Part shown: piece by piece, positions 38,431 to 49,789 of the stretch | How the letters are laid out: the number at the start of each line of letters is the position of its first letter | Numbering within the stretch: the first letter of the stretch is position 1 | Origin: Glossina fuscipes | Lineage: Eukaryota > Arthropoda > Insecta > Diptera > Glossinidae | Direction: 5' to 3' | NCBI RefSeq assembly: GCF_014805625.2 | Contig: NW_023998431.1 | Location: 6,533,567-6,597,566, forward strand | Length of the DNA: 64,000 nucleotides | Translations under genes and position numbers: made by a program | The notes under the pieces: model-generated | Database searches by the model: none | What the model was told of the DNA's origin: nothing | Seen by the model: only the letters and a program-made list of their open reading frames with translations

Positions 38431-38620
38431 GAATAAAGAAATAAAATAGAAACAAAAGCCGTTCATCGTTCCGATGGCATTTCAATAAAAAACTGAAGGT
38501 ATAGTATGATTAAAGTGAGACGATAAACGTTCGGAATTTCAACATGTGTTACCGTTATTAGCCATTCAACGCTATATTTCTGGTTTCGTGGGCAAAATTA
38601 CGCCGCATGCTGCCTGCGTT

Positions 38621-38646
38621 TTGTGTGTGTGTGTGTTTGTGTGTGC
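38621..38646. repeat. (GT)n microsatellite
   Basis: GT dinucleotides with one ttt interruption. Confidence 0.9.
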
Positions 38647-38649
38647 GTA

Positions 38650-40420
38650 TAAAACTTTCAAATAAATATATTTACAATGAAGATTCTCAAAAATGCCCAA
38701 AAAAGTAAAAATAACCAGTCTACTTTTTTACATTTTTCCGCTGCTATTGCGCTCTAGTTCTTATTGCAGCTGCTGGCCACTGCACAAGATTAGATTATGA
38801 CTCTTGTGCGTGTGACAGCGGCTATTGTGAGATACTAAACTCATCACACACAGGATCAACTTTATGCAAAAAATGGAATGCAATAAATGCATTAAATAAA
38901 ACCGGTAATTAAATTAGTGAAATGCATAATTAATACAGTTACTCTCATCTATCACCTTGCAATAAACGGACCCTCAGAACGAATATCAACTTAAATAAAT
39001 TCTTAATTTTGCTTGTTTCTAATTTCAAAATAACTCTAAAGGATAGTATCAAAATAATCTTCATAAAGTAAATCAAAGTTTATTGCGGAATTATGTAACA
39101 ATAACTTTAGGAAACACCAAAGAAATTAATGGAATTCCTATCTTCCATTATGTATTTTATCTTAGCCTTAAGCTGGTATGCTCGTTCTAAACTTTAATTT
39201 ATATGGTACGCATACATCCTATCTAACCAATTTATTTATGCGCACAACATAACATTTTGTTACAACAAATAACGATTTCGTTGCATTCTCTTCAAAATTG
39301 TAACATGTTTTCTTTTCATTAAACGTGATCTTGTAATTGTAAATGCGTGTGAAGCAGTGCGTGTACTATTCTATTGTCAGCTAAAAATATGAGATCGCTT
39401 GATTTGCTTACTAAGTGTTTTTCAACGACATTTGGGCATAGCGTTTTTCTGTGTAGCATTTTCCAATGTACAAAACAAAGTAATTTAGGATAACATTTAT
39501 GTCCGCATTTTCTCATTTATGGCATTTTTGGATTTTATAAAGACCTTTCACGACAGCGGACCATTTCCATTTACTTTCTTTGAAATTATGTCAAATTACG
39601 AATATAAGAGATTTACATTGCGTACCAACAGTTTTCCGAAAGTTGGCGATCACTATCCACAGAACGTTCGACGCCGATTTAGAGGACTATATGTTCCCGA
39701 ATAGGAATCAATTTTTGACATAAAAGATAAATCAGTTTATAAATATTAAAAAATGTTAATGATTAACTACCGATTGCTCAGATCCAGTTCATAAAACACT
39801 GAAAGATTACGTAAAGCATCGACAATACCTTAAAGCTTCAATACTAATTCTGTCTATATGTTCCATTTCCATTATTCGGTGGAGTTTGTATAGTGCAGGA
39901 AACGTCTTATATTCGTTAAAGCTGAGCGTTATCTCCGTCGTAGCTTTTGGGATTGGTCCTAGCGTTGTTGATTATCGAAGCGATCTATCGAGTAGTGAAT
40001 TTACGTCGATCGGTAAAGTATGCATTTTGCTTACTATCGAGTGTAAAACTTCTCGAACATAAAATTGTTATCGAGTGACAAAATGCACAAAGCTGCTGCA
40101 ATTAATATATATAGCAGATTACCCAATCTCATTTAAAGTCGGAAGGCGGAAATTCAAAAACTTTAGGAAAAATAATGAAGTAAATGAAGTAAAATAATGA
40201 TTTTCGATTGTTTGTCGGTGGATGTCGCAAATTAGAAAGGTGAAGATTGAATTTACAAAAGATTTGGGAAAACCAAGGATAAAATTGGATGAATTGCAGA
40301 AGTACAGCAAACTAGAAAAGTTCGGTTAAGACTGAATGTTTTACTGACTAATTTTTTCTACTTTCTAGAATAAAAGTGAAAACTTATATTGTTTATCTGT
40401 TGTAGTTTATAAGTGGCGAG
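38650..40420. other. Non-coding stretch
   Basis: No gene recognised. The open frame at 39519-39704 (plus) encodes an aromatic-rich 61-residue peptide unlike any family I know and has an overlapping antisense frame immediately adjacent. Confidence 0.5.
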
Positions 40421-40429
40421 CAAAAAACC

Positions 40430-40700
40430 CATCCGGGTTAAAGTTATCCTCAGTGCACATGGTATTGCAGCCGTGTACTCCGACCGAGATAGTCCTTTTT
40501 CAATCCCAAACTGTGTGCAAGAACTTTCAACGTTTTTGCTAAATTTCAATCCGATAGCTTCATTTTTGCGATCAGAGGAACTTTTAAAGCAGACATATTA
40601 CGGACGGATGGATGGAAATACGTGCACTTTCTGGAGTCTCAGAAACTTTCTCCTGGATATAGCAAACATTTTTACAAAATGAGCATATCCATTCTCATCC
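40430..40700 (-). repeat. DINE-like interspersed repeat, minus orientation
   Basis: On the minus strand it shows 'ccatccatccgtccgt' and then a segment clearly matching the plus strand at 58220-58330. The two share 'aagttcttgcacac(a)g' versus 'aagttcatgcgcacag', then 'ttgggattgaaaaagg' versus 'ttggtattgaaaatgg', and then a C-A-A-T-C-G-G-like phrase. Two small antisense open frames here (for example PFSIPNCVQEL) are products of the repeat, not genes. Confidence 0.65.
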
Positions 40701-41497
40701 TTCGATGGTCGGTACACGCAAAAGAAATGTGAGCTTTGATTGCAATAATTCGGCCCTTGTGACCATAAATCTAAGAAGTGAATGGATCCCATTATATATT
40801 TTCGCTCATATTTTAATTCAATAGTCATCACCATAAGATCTAAACTATAAAAGCTCTTTTCATTGAAGAACGCATGCTCATTTTTACGTGACTTTTGCAT
40901 ACCAATGTAACTTTCGTCTACACACTCGTCCTGTTAATGGTAAAATTTGGAAAAATGTTACAGTGAGCTTATGAACATGAAACTTTATACTTGCTGATAA
41001 AACACTCCTTATGTTGAGCCGCACCCACCGTTAGCATAATAGAGTATCCTTTGCGAAATTACACACTGAACTCTTGCACAGCCAAATAAATTAGTTGTTT
41101 TTATTTTTCTGATATCTAAGTTAAACTTGTGCATGTACTCGCTTGCTTCACTTTATACTTAGATAACTTAGATAAGTTAAAAATAATTTACTTGGATAAT
41201 ATGAAATGAATAAAACTGCCCACACATATGAAATTAACCGATTCGAGAAGAGCCTAACAATCTTATGCACGCGAGAATTTGATGAAATTTACTCACTCAT
41301 GTAACGAAGGGGCAGAAAGATGGTAAGTGCAGGGTTAACCCGAAGGATATGCGGTCAATCGAGCTCCGGGAAATATAAATTTTCTTGTGAACAGAATCTC
41401 CTGGGTCGCAAAGCGAGAAGCGAAAAGCCGCTTTTTACATAATACATAATACTCGGAATATAGTAAATTGAGAGTGACTGTCGAATCGAACACGCTT

Positions 41498-41513
41498 TCG
41501 ATATCGATATCGA
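41498..41513. promoter_or_regulatory. DRE-type palindrome
   Basis: TCGATATCGATATCGA is a 16-bp perfect palindrome containing TATCGATA (41502-41509), the consensus DNA-replication-related element bound by DREF in Drosophila promoters. No gene start was recognised beside it, so function is unproven. Confidence 0.35.
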
Positions 41514-41754
41514 CAACCATAAGCAGGCCCCAGTTGTCGAATAGTGTGCTGAACTCTTATGTTCCACTATCTTCATTTTATAACATTTTTAATGCCGCTT
41601 TGCATATTCGTTCCAACAAGACAGTCTTCCTTTCACTGCTTTTTTTTTTAGCTATGTTTAAGAAGAATTCCATAATTATGTCCTAAACCACTTGTGCTAC
41701 AGGGCATATAAAGCTTGTGCGAGCGTATGTAATACACAGTAAGGCTTAAGATAG

Positions 41755-42610
41755 ATCCACTATTTACTATGCCAATCGATTCAGAAACGGCGTCCGTGTT
41801 CTAAGGCTGTGTGCCCGCCTATCCGTCTGATGTCTGTCCATTCTGACAAAATGTCACACAGACATATCTTGGCCCAAGGACGAACACTATTGAAAGTGGT
41901 TCGGATCTTTCCAATATTTCGACCACTCAACGTATAACGGCCTATTCTGAAAAGTCCTTATATGGGGAAAAATTGCAAATTTTAACAATTTCTCGGTAGA
42001 AGTGGCTAGATAGTACTATTTCGGCATTATAAATAGATGTGAAAACTTCGGATCGGGTGGAAAAATTTTTTAAATTCTCTCCCATATAACCATTCCTGCT
42101 GCAATTAAAGCTTTATATGATAAAAAGGTCGAATTTCCAATGTTTCATGGTCTCCAAAATTAGCTCATAATAATAAATTAACAAAGAAATCGAACTACCT
42201 ACCGGATTTAGATGACGTAGGTCTATTTTTTGGATACCATAAAAATAAAATTATAGGGACCCAATTCGAATCACATAGATCTCTGTCTTGGCCCCATTCC
42301 ATATAACATATCCCATGGATACTAAATCCTTCAGCAAAAGTCTTAGTGCTTAGTGTTTTATGATTAAAATTAATTCATAGTAGCGGATTACATAGGTCTA
42401 CTTTTTTTGGACCCCAACGTGTATGGGCGCTATCACGAAACGCAAATTCTTATACGGGGAGAAGATCTATGCCTTTAATATGCGGGCTTTCATGACAGTT
42501 ATGGCTGTGCTTAAAAATAAATGTTCCCTTTATGGGGTATTGTTATCAAAACGAGCGAATACTGACAATAAGCGAAGTGGTATAATGTTCTTACTTGTTT
42601 TCTCATTATA
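41755..42610 (+). repeat. Interspersed dipteran repeat (family B), copy 2
   Basis: The left part (about 41790-41965) has the 'cccgcctatccgtctg' type run and the phrase shared with 21340-21600 (see there). The following 600 bases are non-coding, with internally repeated phrases ('gacgtaggtctattttttgga' type and 'cttggccc') suggesting further repeat copies. The right border is uncertain. Confidence 0.5.
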
Positions 42611-43985
42611 TTGACAATGTGCATTAATTAAATATCGGCCCCAGGTTTGGCGCCAACAAAAATTGTTCACTATACATCAAAAGCCCATCAAAAGATATGA
42701 AGAGTGGAATTTTTATAAATAAAAAAAAAATATGTACCAGGGCTTAATCCACTACCTCATTCAGAATTCATTACTGGTAATATTCGGATAGAAATCACTA
42801 CGAAAAAATAGAAATAATGTTAGCAAATTATTAATTTATTTATATAATAAATATTTCGATAAGAGAATTAATTTATAATTATAAAACTTGACGAGGTTAA
42901 AACTTTTGGTGCAACGAGTTGCAAAGAAAGCATTTTGTTATAAATTTGATTATTATTTTATACACTTTCAACATAAAAACAAAAGTTAGTAAACTCTCGC
43001 CAGATGATGTCCACCGTTGAATGCAGATTCATTGATGTTCGGGCCTAGTCACAACAACAACAACAGATTAATTATTTAAAAATATGTAAAGAAAGTGGCT
43101 AATCCGCTTATATATAACTTCTTCAAATTCTTATCCGTCTTATGATGTTAGCTACTGGGCGCCGTTCTTTAATTGAACTGAGTTGACGGTGATTAACATT
43201 GGCCAGATCTGTCCAGACCACTTTTCCATTTAAAGTGCTTCATACAAAATTATTTTAATTGATAAAACTGATGCCGCGTCGTTATTCGTCGTTATGCCGT
43301 TATACTCCTTTTCCTCCGTCTAACTCTTATTCGGTTTCATAACCGTCTATTAATTTCGGATCAGTTCTTTCAAATTAATATTTTATTTCGTTGCTTCTTC
43401 ACTATTAAAAAATTTATAGAGCCGATAGCCTGTGTTGCTAGTGCTCAATGTCTTTTTTTTAGTCTAAGAATTCATTTCATTAGTCTAAAATTAAAATAAT
43501 AATAATAATAATAAAAAATTTATCTCTCTTTCCAAATGATTTTTGCCCAACATTTTAGCGCGTTCTTTAAAGGTCTTAGATTTAATTATATTAATTATAA
43601 ATATATTTTTTTTATTAAAAACAATATCTTTTAAAGTTTTTACTCTATTCAATCTTCTTATGTATTCATGTTTTTCCATTTCTAACAATACAATTAAATA
43701 AAAGAAAATACACGAAATCTGTACAAAATATTTTGCCGTGCAAGAATTCGAAACATATTTCTTACATATAAATGTGTTAAAGTCCAATTGTAATATAAAA
43801 CAAAAATGAATGAGAAAAATACGGACAGAATCAAGTGATTGCAGCTTTTGATTAAATACCATGGACAAATTCTTGGTAAGTTAGCTGTTGTTTTTTCATT
43901 ATTTTTAGTGACCCCGCCCCATAAGCGGTTAGGACTTGAAAAAAATTATAACGAATGAAAAAGAGTTTAATACATTTCTTTAATA
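42611..43985. other. AT-rich non-coding stretch
   Basis: It contains an (AAT)n array at 43494-43516. A 125-codon minus-strand frame (43491-43868) is made of Lys/Asn/Ile/Phe/Leu-rich sequence ending in the repeat-encoded LLLLLLF. I do not recognise it and regard it as AT-driven. Confidence 0.5.
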
Positions 43986-43989
43986 CACA

Positions 43990-45100
43990 AACCATTAAGC
44001 GAGTGGTCAAAAAAATGAAGGTTTGACAGCGGTAATTGATTCCACGTCTTACTGCAGTGAGGAAATGATTATTGAAAACAACAACTCTGAAAATGTAGCA
44101 TCGATTTCAAACAATGAACCTCTAATTTACATCAGCTCTAATGGCTCTATTAATAATACAGTTGAGGGAACAAATTCGCAAACCAACTATTATGATGATG
44201 GTTCTTCTTATGATTGCTATGTTTTCATTAAGGTTTGCGATAATGTTGATACAGAAAAGATTCGCCTGACGTCGCATCTTTTTTTCTTTGAGTATATCAA
44301 AAATCTCAATTTAAATGGTTTAAAACGGCTAAAAACTATAACCAAAGGCAGAGCCAAACACCCTTTTAACAACGCGCACAATGCGAATAATTTCCTAAAG
44401 GTCAACGATCTTAATGCACGAAGTTTAAAAGCGTATATATCTCGGAGCTTCGCTGAAAAATTTTGGAAGTATTCGAAAGATTTCAATATTGCATATTAAT
44501 GAAAATAATTTGCCAAAAATAATGCCCAGTCTGACGCTTTAATAAAATCGGTGACGAGGTTACATCGTCGAGATCCTAATGACAGTAACAATTATTCGGA
44601 TAAACAGTATCAAAATTGATTTTAAAGGTAATGCTATCCACAAACCAATAACTTTTAATTATTGTATACTTCATGCCGATTATTTTATACCTAATCTTAA
44701 ACAGTACTTTAAATATGATAGAATTGGACGCATTGCCAAATTCTGCAAAAGCGCAGAGACAATGTGCCTCTATTATGGAAAATCTCCTGTCTGTCTGTCT
44801 AAGAAGTTGTCTTTTATTAAATATCTGGCCTGTGCTTCATCTTCCCACAATAGCCGAAGCAAAGATTGTCCGAATCGGAAACATGACGAAAAAAGAATTA
44901 CTAAAAGAACAACTACCGAGAATATCTCATTTCGTGAATGCAAAGAAAAATATGTTAACGCTTTTGAATGCTTAAACAATATGGAATATGAAAAACATTA
45001 TCCTCTTATTAAAATACCTTCCCCTCCACAAAATATGAAAAATGCGTGCGTTAATGTCTTGATGTTGAGATTCTTATAAAAAGGAATTTTAGTCAGGTTG
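43990..45100 (+). pseudogene. I-clade LINE ORF1 (gag) remnant
   Basis: The frame 44023-44499 holds an acidic Asn/Ser-rich N-terminus and then LKVNDLNARSLKAYI and KFWKYSKDFNIAY. A shifted piece, LHRRDPNDSNNYSD near 44559-44600, belongs between the two large frames. The next frame (44579-45079) gives SIKIDFKGNAIHKPITFNYC, a stretch characteristic of I-element-type gag, and then the zinc-knuckle region (YFKYDRIGRIAKFCKS, MCLYYGKSPVC, SRSKDCPNRKHDEK). Several positions where I-type knuckles have Cys or His now carry Tyr or Arg. At least two frameshifts or stops interrupt it. It is continuous with the ORF2 pieces that follow. Confidence 0.75.
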
Positions 45101-45109
45101 TTAGATATA

Positions 45110-47870
45110 AGTCTCAACTTTTGAAACCGATAAATCTCAACAGTCAAAGTCATCTACGGATTTCTAAAGAAATAAAAAATTTTATAAATAAGCACAAAAC
45201 TACAGAAATTGAAAAACTGCTTAACGATATTTTCAAAACTCTCGGTGCTATTGGTAATTCAGATGGACTTAGAAAATTTGTTGAAAAATATCGGTTTTCA
45301 AATCTTCTTACGATTTGCTCCAACGGTCTGAGCCCATTGCAGCCTTAAATCTCTTAAATCATCAAGTAGGTGATCTTTTTACAATATATAATATATATTC
45401 AGACCAGCGGACGCAACGCACACACTTTAGATTTTTTTTTAAATTGAAAAGGAGTAAGTTTGTGCATATTTGGTGAAATTTTTTTACCGGATGAAAATGA
45501 AAATCAGATCTGAAAATTTCATATTACAAGTCCATCTTTAAATACCGCCCTGATCGTGTTGCCATACTTATCAAAAAATGCGTCAGCTGATATAGTTATT
45601 ATAAAAACAACCAGTCTGAAGCCCAATGCAGTGGTAGTGCCTGAATACTTTCCACCTAACATTCCAAATCAATACTTAAATGATGGATTAGAAAGACATT
45701 GTAATTTTTTAGATGGTTTTCGTAACATGGTTCTGGTTGGTGATTTTAACTCATGACCCAACAGTTTTGGTAACGCGATTTCTAGTAACAGTGGAAAGGT
45801 AACTCCTTCAATGAGCTACGAAAAGAATGGAAAGTAGCTGTAAGAAAAGCAAAAAGCTATCATAGGAATCTTTTAATGATGAATCAATGAAAAAATGACG
45901 CTAATGGGAACACAAGATCTTTTTGGAATTCATTAAATGATCGTCGTCAGTCTAAAAGAAGTTATAATTTTCCAATATGCAATGAAGCCAACAATAAACT
46001 ATCCACAGACTTGTTTAAAAGCAACTCGCTGACTGGAATCCATATTGCCATTCATTCCTTACGTTGGCATGTGGCCCTTTTCGTTTGGTGAACTTGTGGT
46101 GGTTCTGCGTAAAACAAAAATCTTCTGTTTCAGAATGTGACGGGGCTAAATATGATATGATCAAAGTTCTCTTTGATCCAAGTCTGTCTTCTTTGTTGAA
46201 TACCATAAATGAATGATGGATTAAAACCATCATTCAAAATAAACGGCGTCGTATAAAAAATATTCGGATTATAAAGGCTGGGAAGAATCGTGACAAGTTA
46301 GTTATTACAGACCAATGTGTCTCATGATAAGGGTAAGCGTTTGCTCTATGCACATACCTGAGCGTATCAAAAATGCAAATCTACCAACATGCGTATAAAT
46401 GATTTAATTTTCACAATTTTAAGGGAAAAAAAGGGTGGAAAAAAAGTTGTGATGCTCTCTCTTGGCATCAACAAAGCCTACGACTTCGTTAATCTGAGTA
46501 AATTAGGTAAAATTCTTAGTGAGTTTGAAATGCTGCTTCATTTGAGATTTTGGATTTTAAATTTCACTTCACTTCGTATCCTAAGCATGGATTTTGGCAT
46601 GGTTACGGCTCATGGGGGACTCCCGCAGGGCAGCTCGAAAATAGAATATTTCCTCTCCACCACTTGTAACCTTCCTAATTATGTTATTAAAAGAATACAG
46701 TCCTTCCAAAACAAACAGCCAAAACGATGTACGCGTCTCTTCCTTTCCGCACCTGTTCCCATTCTTGGAGTCATATCTAATGAACTGTCAATATCTGAGA
46801 GAACTTTTTGTCTGACAGCTAAGGAAGTCAAAATTATCAGACCACCTTTTCTTTAGATGATAGTCTCCAGGGCATGCAAAGTATTTAGCAGCTGCACAAA
46901 TTGTTATTTAAAATTTGATCGTATTTTTAACAAAGTCAGCTTAATCTAGACAAAGTATATATAAAGTAAATCTTAATCCTTTTGTGTCAATAGTCAACAC
47001 AAAAAAAAATTTCCGGTGGATAGCTCCAGGTACCAGGTAGTACCAAGTTTCGCGGTGGTTAAGTACCCCTCGGAACATGGAAAAAGCTTTCTTCAAATTT
47101 TACTGAACTTCTAGCCATCAGATAGACTGCTCATCTTGCCATATCAAGTTGCATCAAAAGACTCGTGGCATTTTTCTGACAGCAGATGGCCCCTGATCCT
47201 TACTAGAAAAAAAAATATCCTCACAATATGTAGGTATTTAAAATCCATAATATATTAACTATTTCTTATATAGATACATGTTATCTGGTCTGAATTACAG
47301 GTCATTGTGGCTTTTATTTACATAAAAATGCTGATCTTTATGATCGTGAAGATCGACTAAATGGAGAAATTCTTCCAATTAAATATCCCCCCAAAAAAAC
47401 GCCTTATGTCTTCTTGCAAGGCCGGAAAAACAAGTATCGGGTTATAGAAAGATCTAACGAAAATCATCTTTTCTATAAAATGCACCCTTTCACGGCTTTT
47501 AAAACTTTTTCTGATGCCAGCTTCGCCATAATGGGGATTAAGGTGCTCAAGATACTCGCGTGCAATCACACGTATGACATAGTTTATTCAAAGATGGTTG
47601 AACGGGTGTCATCTGATTTATGCGATGAGTGTCACACAAAAGAGTTGGTTGAGCGCCTCATTTTTATATGCAACAAATTCGGCAACACTAGGAATTTATT
47701 TGAAATTATTGGTATCTATAATAACAATATCAATTTATTGCTAAAAAAAATTATGTACAAATTTATTAATAAATTAATAATAAAGATTTACAGGGTATTC
47801 TCGTCTTTTAATGTAATTTCAGCTTTTTTAGTAAAAAATAAAATTTTATTATAAATTATAATAAGACAAT
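45110..47870 (+). pseudogene. I-clade LINE ORF2 remnant (endonuclease, RT, RNase H)
   Basis: The endonuclease lies in 45556-45756: VIIKTTSLKPNAVVVPEYFPP and VLVGDFNS, containing the catalytic G-D-F-N. Linker pieces follow (WKVAVRKAKSYH, SFWNSLNDRRQSKRS). The polymerase (46389-46640) has VVMLSLGINKAYDFVN, motif A with D to G, and GGLPQGSS, then jumps to CTRLFLSAPVPILG and ELSISERTFCLTAKEV, so the Y-A-D-D region has been deleted. Near 47290-47420 ITGHCGFYLHKNADLYDREDRLNG matches the W-I-P-G-H-C-G-I block of the RNase H domain that marks the I clade. The C-terminal frame (47414-47854) includes LCDECHTKELVERLIF and ends at an AT-rich 3' end. Inactive. Confidence 0.75.
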
Positions 47871-47920
47871 TATTATTTCGTCCAACCATTCATTCCAATC
47901 CTTAAAAAACTAATGATTAT

Positions 47921-48639
47921 NNNNNNNNNNNNNNNNNNNNNNNNNNNNNNNNNNNNNNNNNNNNNNNNNNNNNNNNNNNNNNNNNNNNNNNNNNNNNNNN
48001 NNNNNNNNNNNNNNNNNNNNNNNNNNNNNNNNNNNNNNNNNNNNNNNNNNNNNNNNNNNNNNNNNNNNNNNNNNNNNNNNNNNNNNNNNNNNNNNNNNNN
48101 NNNNNNNNNNNNNNNNNNNNNNNNNNNNNNNNNNNNNNNNNNNNNNNNNNNNNNNNNNNNNNNNNNNNNNNNNNNNNNNNNNNNNNNNNNNNNNNNNNNN
48201 NNNNNNNNNNNNNNNNNNNNNNNNNNNNNNNNNNNNNNNNNNNNNNNNNNNNNNNNNNNNNNNNNNNNNNNNNNNNNNNNNNNNNNNNNNNNNNNNNNNN
48301 NNNNNNNNNNNNNNNNNNNNNNNNNNNNNNNNNNNNNNNNNNNNNNNNNNNNNNNNNNNNNNNNNNNNNNNNNNNNNNNNNNNNNNNNNNNNNNNNNNNN
48401 NNNNNNNNNNNNNNNNNNNNNNNNNNNNNNNNNNNNNNNNNNNNNNNNNNNNNNNNNNNNNNNNNNNNNNNNNNNNNNNNNNNNNNNNNNNNNNNNNNNN
48501 NNNNNNNNNNNNNNNNNNNNNNNNNNNNNNNNNNNNNNNNNNNNNNNNNNNNNNNNNNNNNNNNNNNNNNNNNNNNNNNNNNNNNNNNNNNNNNNNNNNN
48601 NNNNNNNNNNNNNNNNNNNNNNNNNNNNNNNNNNNNNNN
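47921..48639. other. Assembly gap (719 N)
   Basis: A run of undetermined bases lying between the end of the I-clade element and the AT-rich block. Confidence 1.
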
Positions 48640-49060
48640 TAATACAATAATTTTAATTAATTAATTTTAGTATATAATATAATTGAATTAAAATTAGTAT
48701 CCTCAACAATAATCAATAATTTTATTTTATAATTTATAAGTTAACAATAACATTTTCTCCTCTTTAAATATAAATTATAATTTTTACTAAATTATATAAA
48801 TAATCAATATTATATTTTAATTTATTCTATACACCCTCAACCATAATTTTTAATTTCAAAATTATAATTATTATAGCCTAAATTAATATATCTATTTTAT
48901 TTATAATTTTATTTTAATCAATATAGAAAATCGTCACAATTAAAATTAATATTTTAATAAAATAAAATTAGTATCTATCCCAGTAAATCTTTAATTATCA
49001 AATAATTAATATTACATTTAATTTATATTATATACCACTCATCTTATGCAGCTAAATGCG
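48640..49060. repeat. Extremely AT-rich, satellite-like block
   Basis: About 420 bases of nearly only A and T, with recurring phrases such as 'aaattagtatc' (48691 and 48966) and 'aat(c/t)aatatta' (48802 and 49005) followed by 'ctatacacc/tatatacca'. The spacings (275 and 203) differ, so no simple period is proven. It borders the assembly gap, consistent with a repeat that resisted assembly. Confidence 0.5.
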
Positions 49061-49089
49061 TTCATTCAACCTGCTGACTTCCCTCTTTA

Positions 49090-49750
49090 AGTTATCATAA
49101 TTGTAAGTTATAATTATAAGTTAGCGATTCCTCAAAGTCTACAAAGAACGTTAGCGTTGCTGCTATTGCTGAGTCGGTCGGTAATAAAAAACTTACAAAT
49201 AAACCAGGAAGTCCTCAGCTATGATGAAGTGGCAAGGATATCTCCGTCACTCAATCTACTCAGGCGTCATCGCCTAAAACTAATAATCAGAATAGTAAAT
49301 CGTCCTCTCTCACTGGCTGTTCGAGTGTAAACGTTGGTCGCCGAACTGGGCACGTCACACAAGCTGCTGTGCAAGTGCAAGTGTGGTTACTCCTTATATA
49401 TTCTCCCTAAGTCAAAACTCCCCATCTGTGAACACTACTGCTCCTAGTGCAGATGACATTTGCTTGTAGGCAGTTCTTCCCAGAAACGCAATATTTGTGT
49501 CAAGACTGGGACTTGATACATCGATGAGTAACATAAAAAGTTATCTGGCGGCGAATGTCCCATCTGTCAATTTAAAACGTGTTAGCATTTTCAAATTCTC
49601 TCCTTCTCAACCTAGAGCAATCTCGTCTTTTAAAATTCTAGCTCCGACTGAAAATATGGATATGTTGTTAAAAAATACCATTGCGGCCGGTTGGATCCTT
49701 AATTAAAGAATTTATCCCTCGTCGTCAACCATGCAATACTAATGCAGCAG
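49090..49750 (+). pseudogene. CR1-like LINE ORF1 C-terminal part
   Basis: A Ser/Thr/Gln-rich linker (QASSPKTNNQNSKSSSL) leads, after frameshifts, into the frame 49497-49706 reading MSRLGLDTSMSNIKSYLAANV and FKILAPTENMDMLLKN. This resembles the C-terminal domain of the PHD-bearing ORF1 of CR1-like LINEs. The N-terminal finger is absent, so the copy is 5' truncated or its start lies in the AT-rich block. Confidence 0.55.
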
Positions 49751-49789
49751 CCCTTTCCCCTTAAAAAAACTAAATATTTCTTCAGGTTC

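Noticed and set aside
40413..40682. 89-codon plus-strand frame with PFSIPNCVQEL
   Set aside because: The same peptide-like phrase appears at 58216-58434 on the other strand because both lie in the same DINE-like repeat. It is not a gene family.
43491..43868. 125-codon minus-strand open frame
   Set aside because: AT-driven composition (Lys, Asn, Ile, Leu, Phe), ends inside an (AAT)n repeat, and shows no motif. Not accepted as a gene.
47910..48650. 245-codon open frames on both strands
   Set aside because: They consist of the assembly gap and are meaningless.
48640..49060. Nuclear copy of mitochondrial control region
   Set aside because: The AT content fits, but no mitochondrial gene or tRNA sequence was recognised on either strand, so a satellite-like repeat is the safer description.
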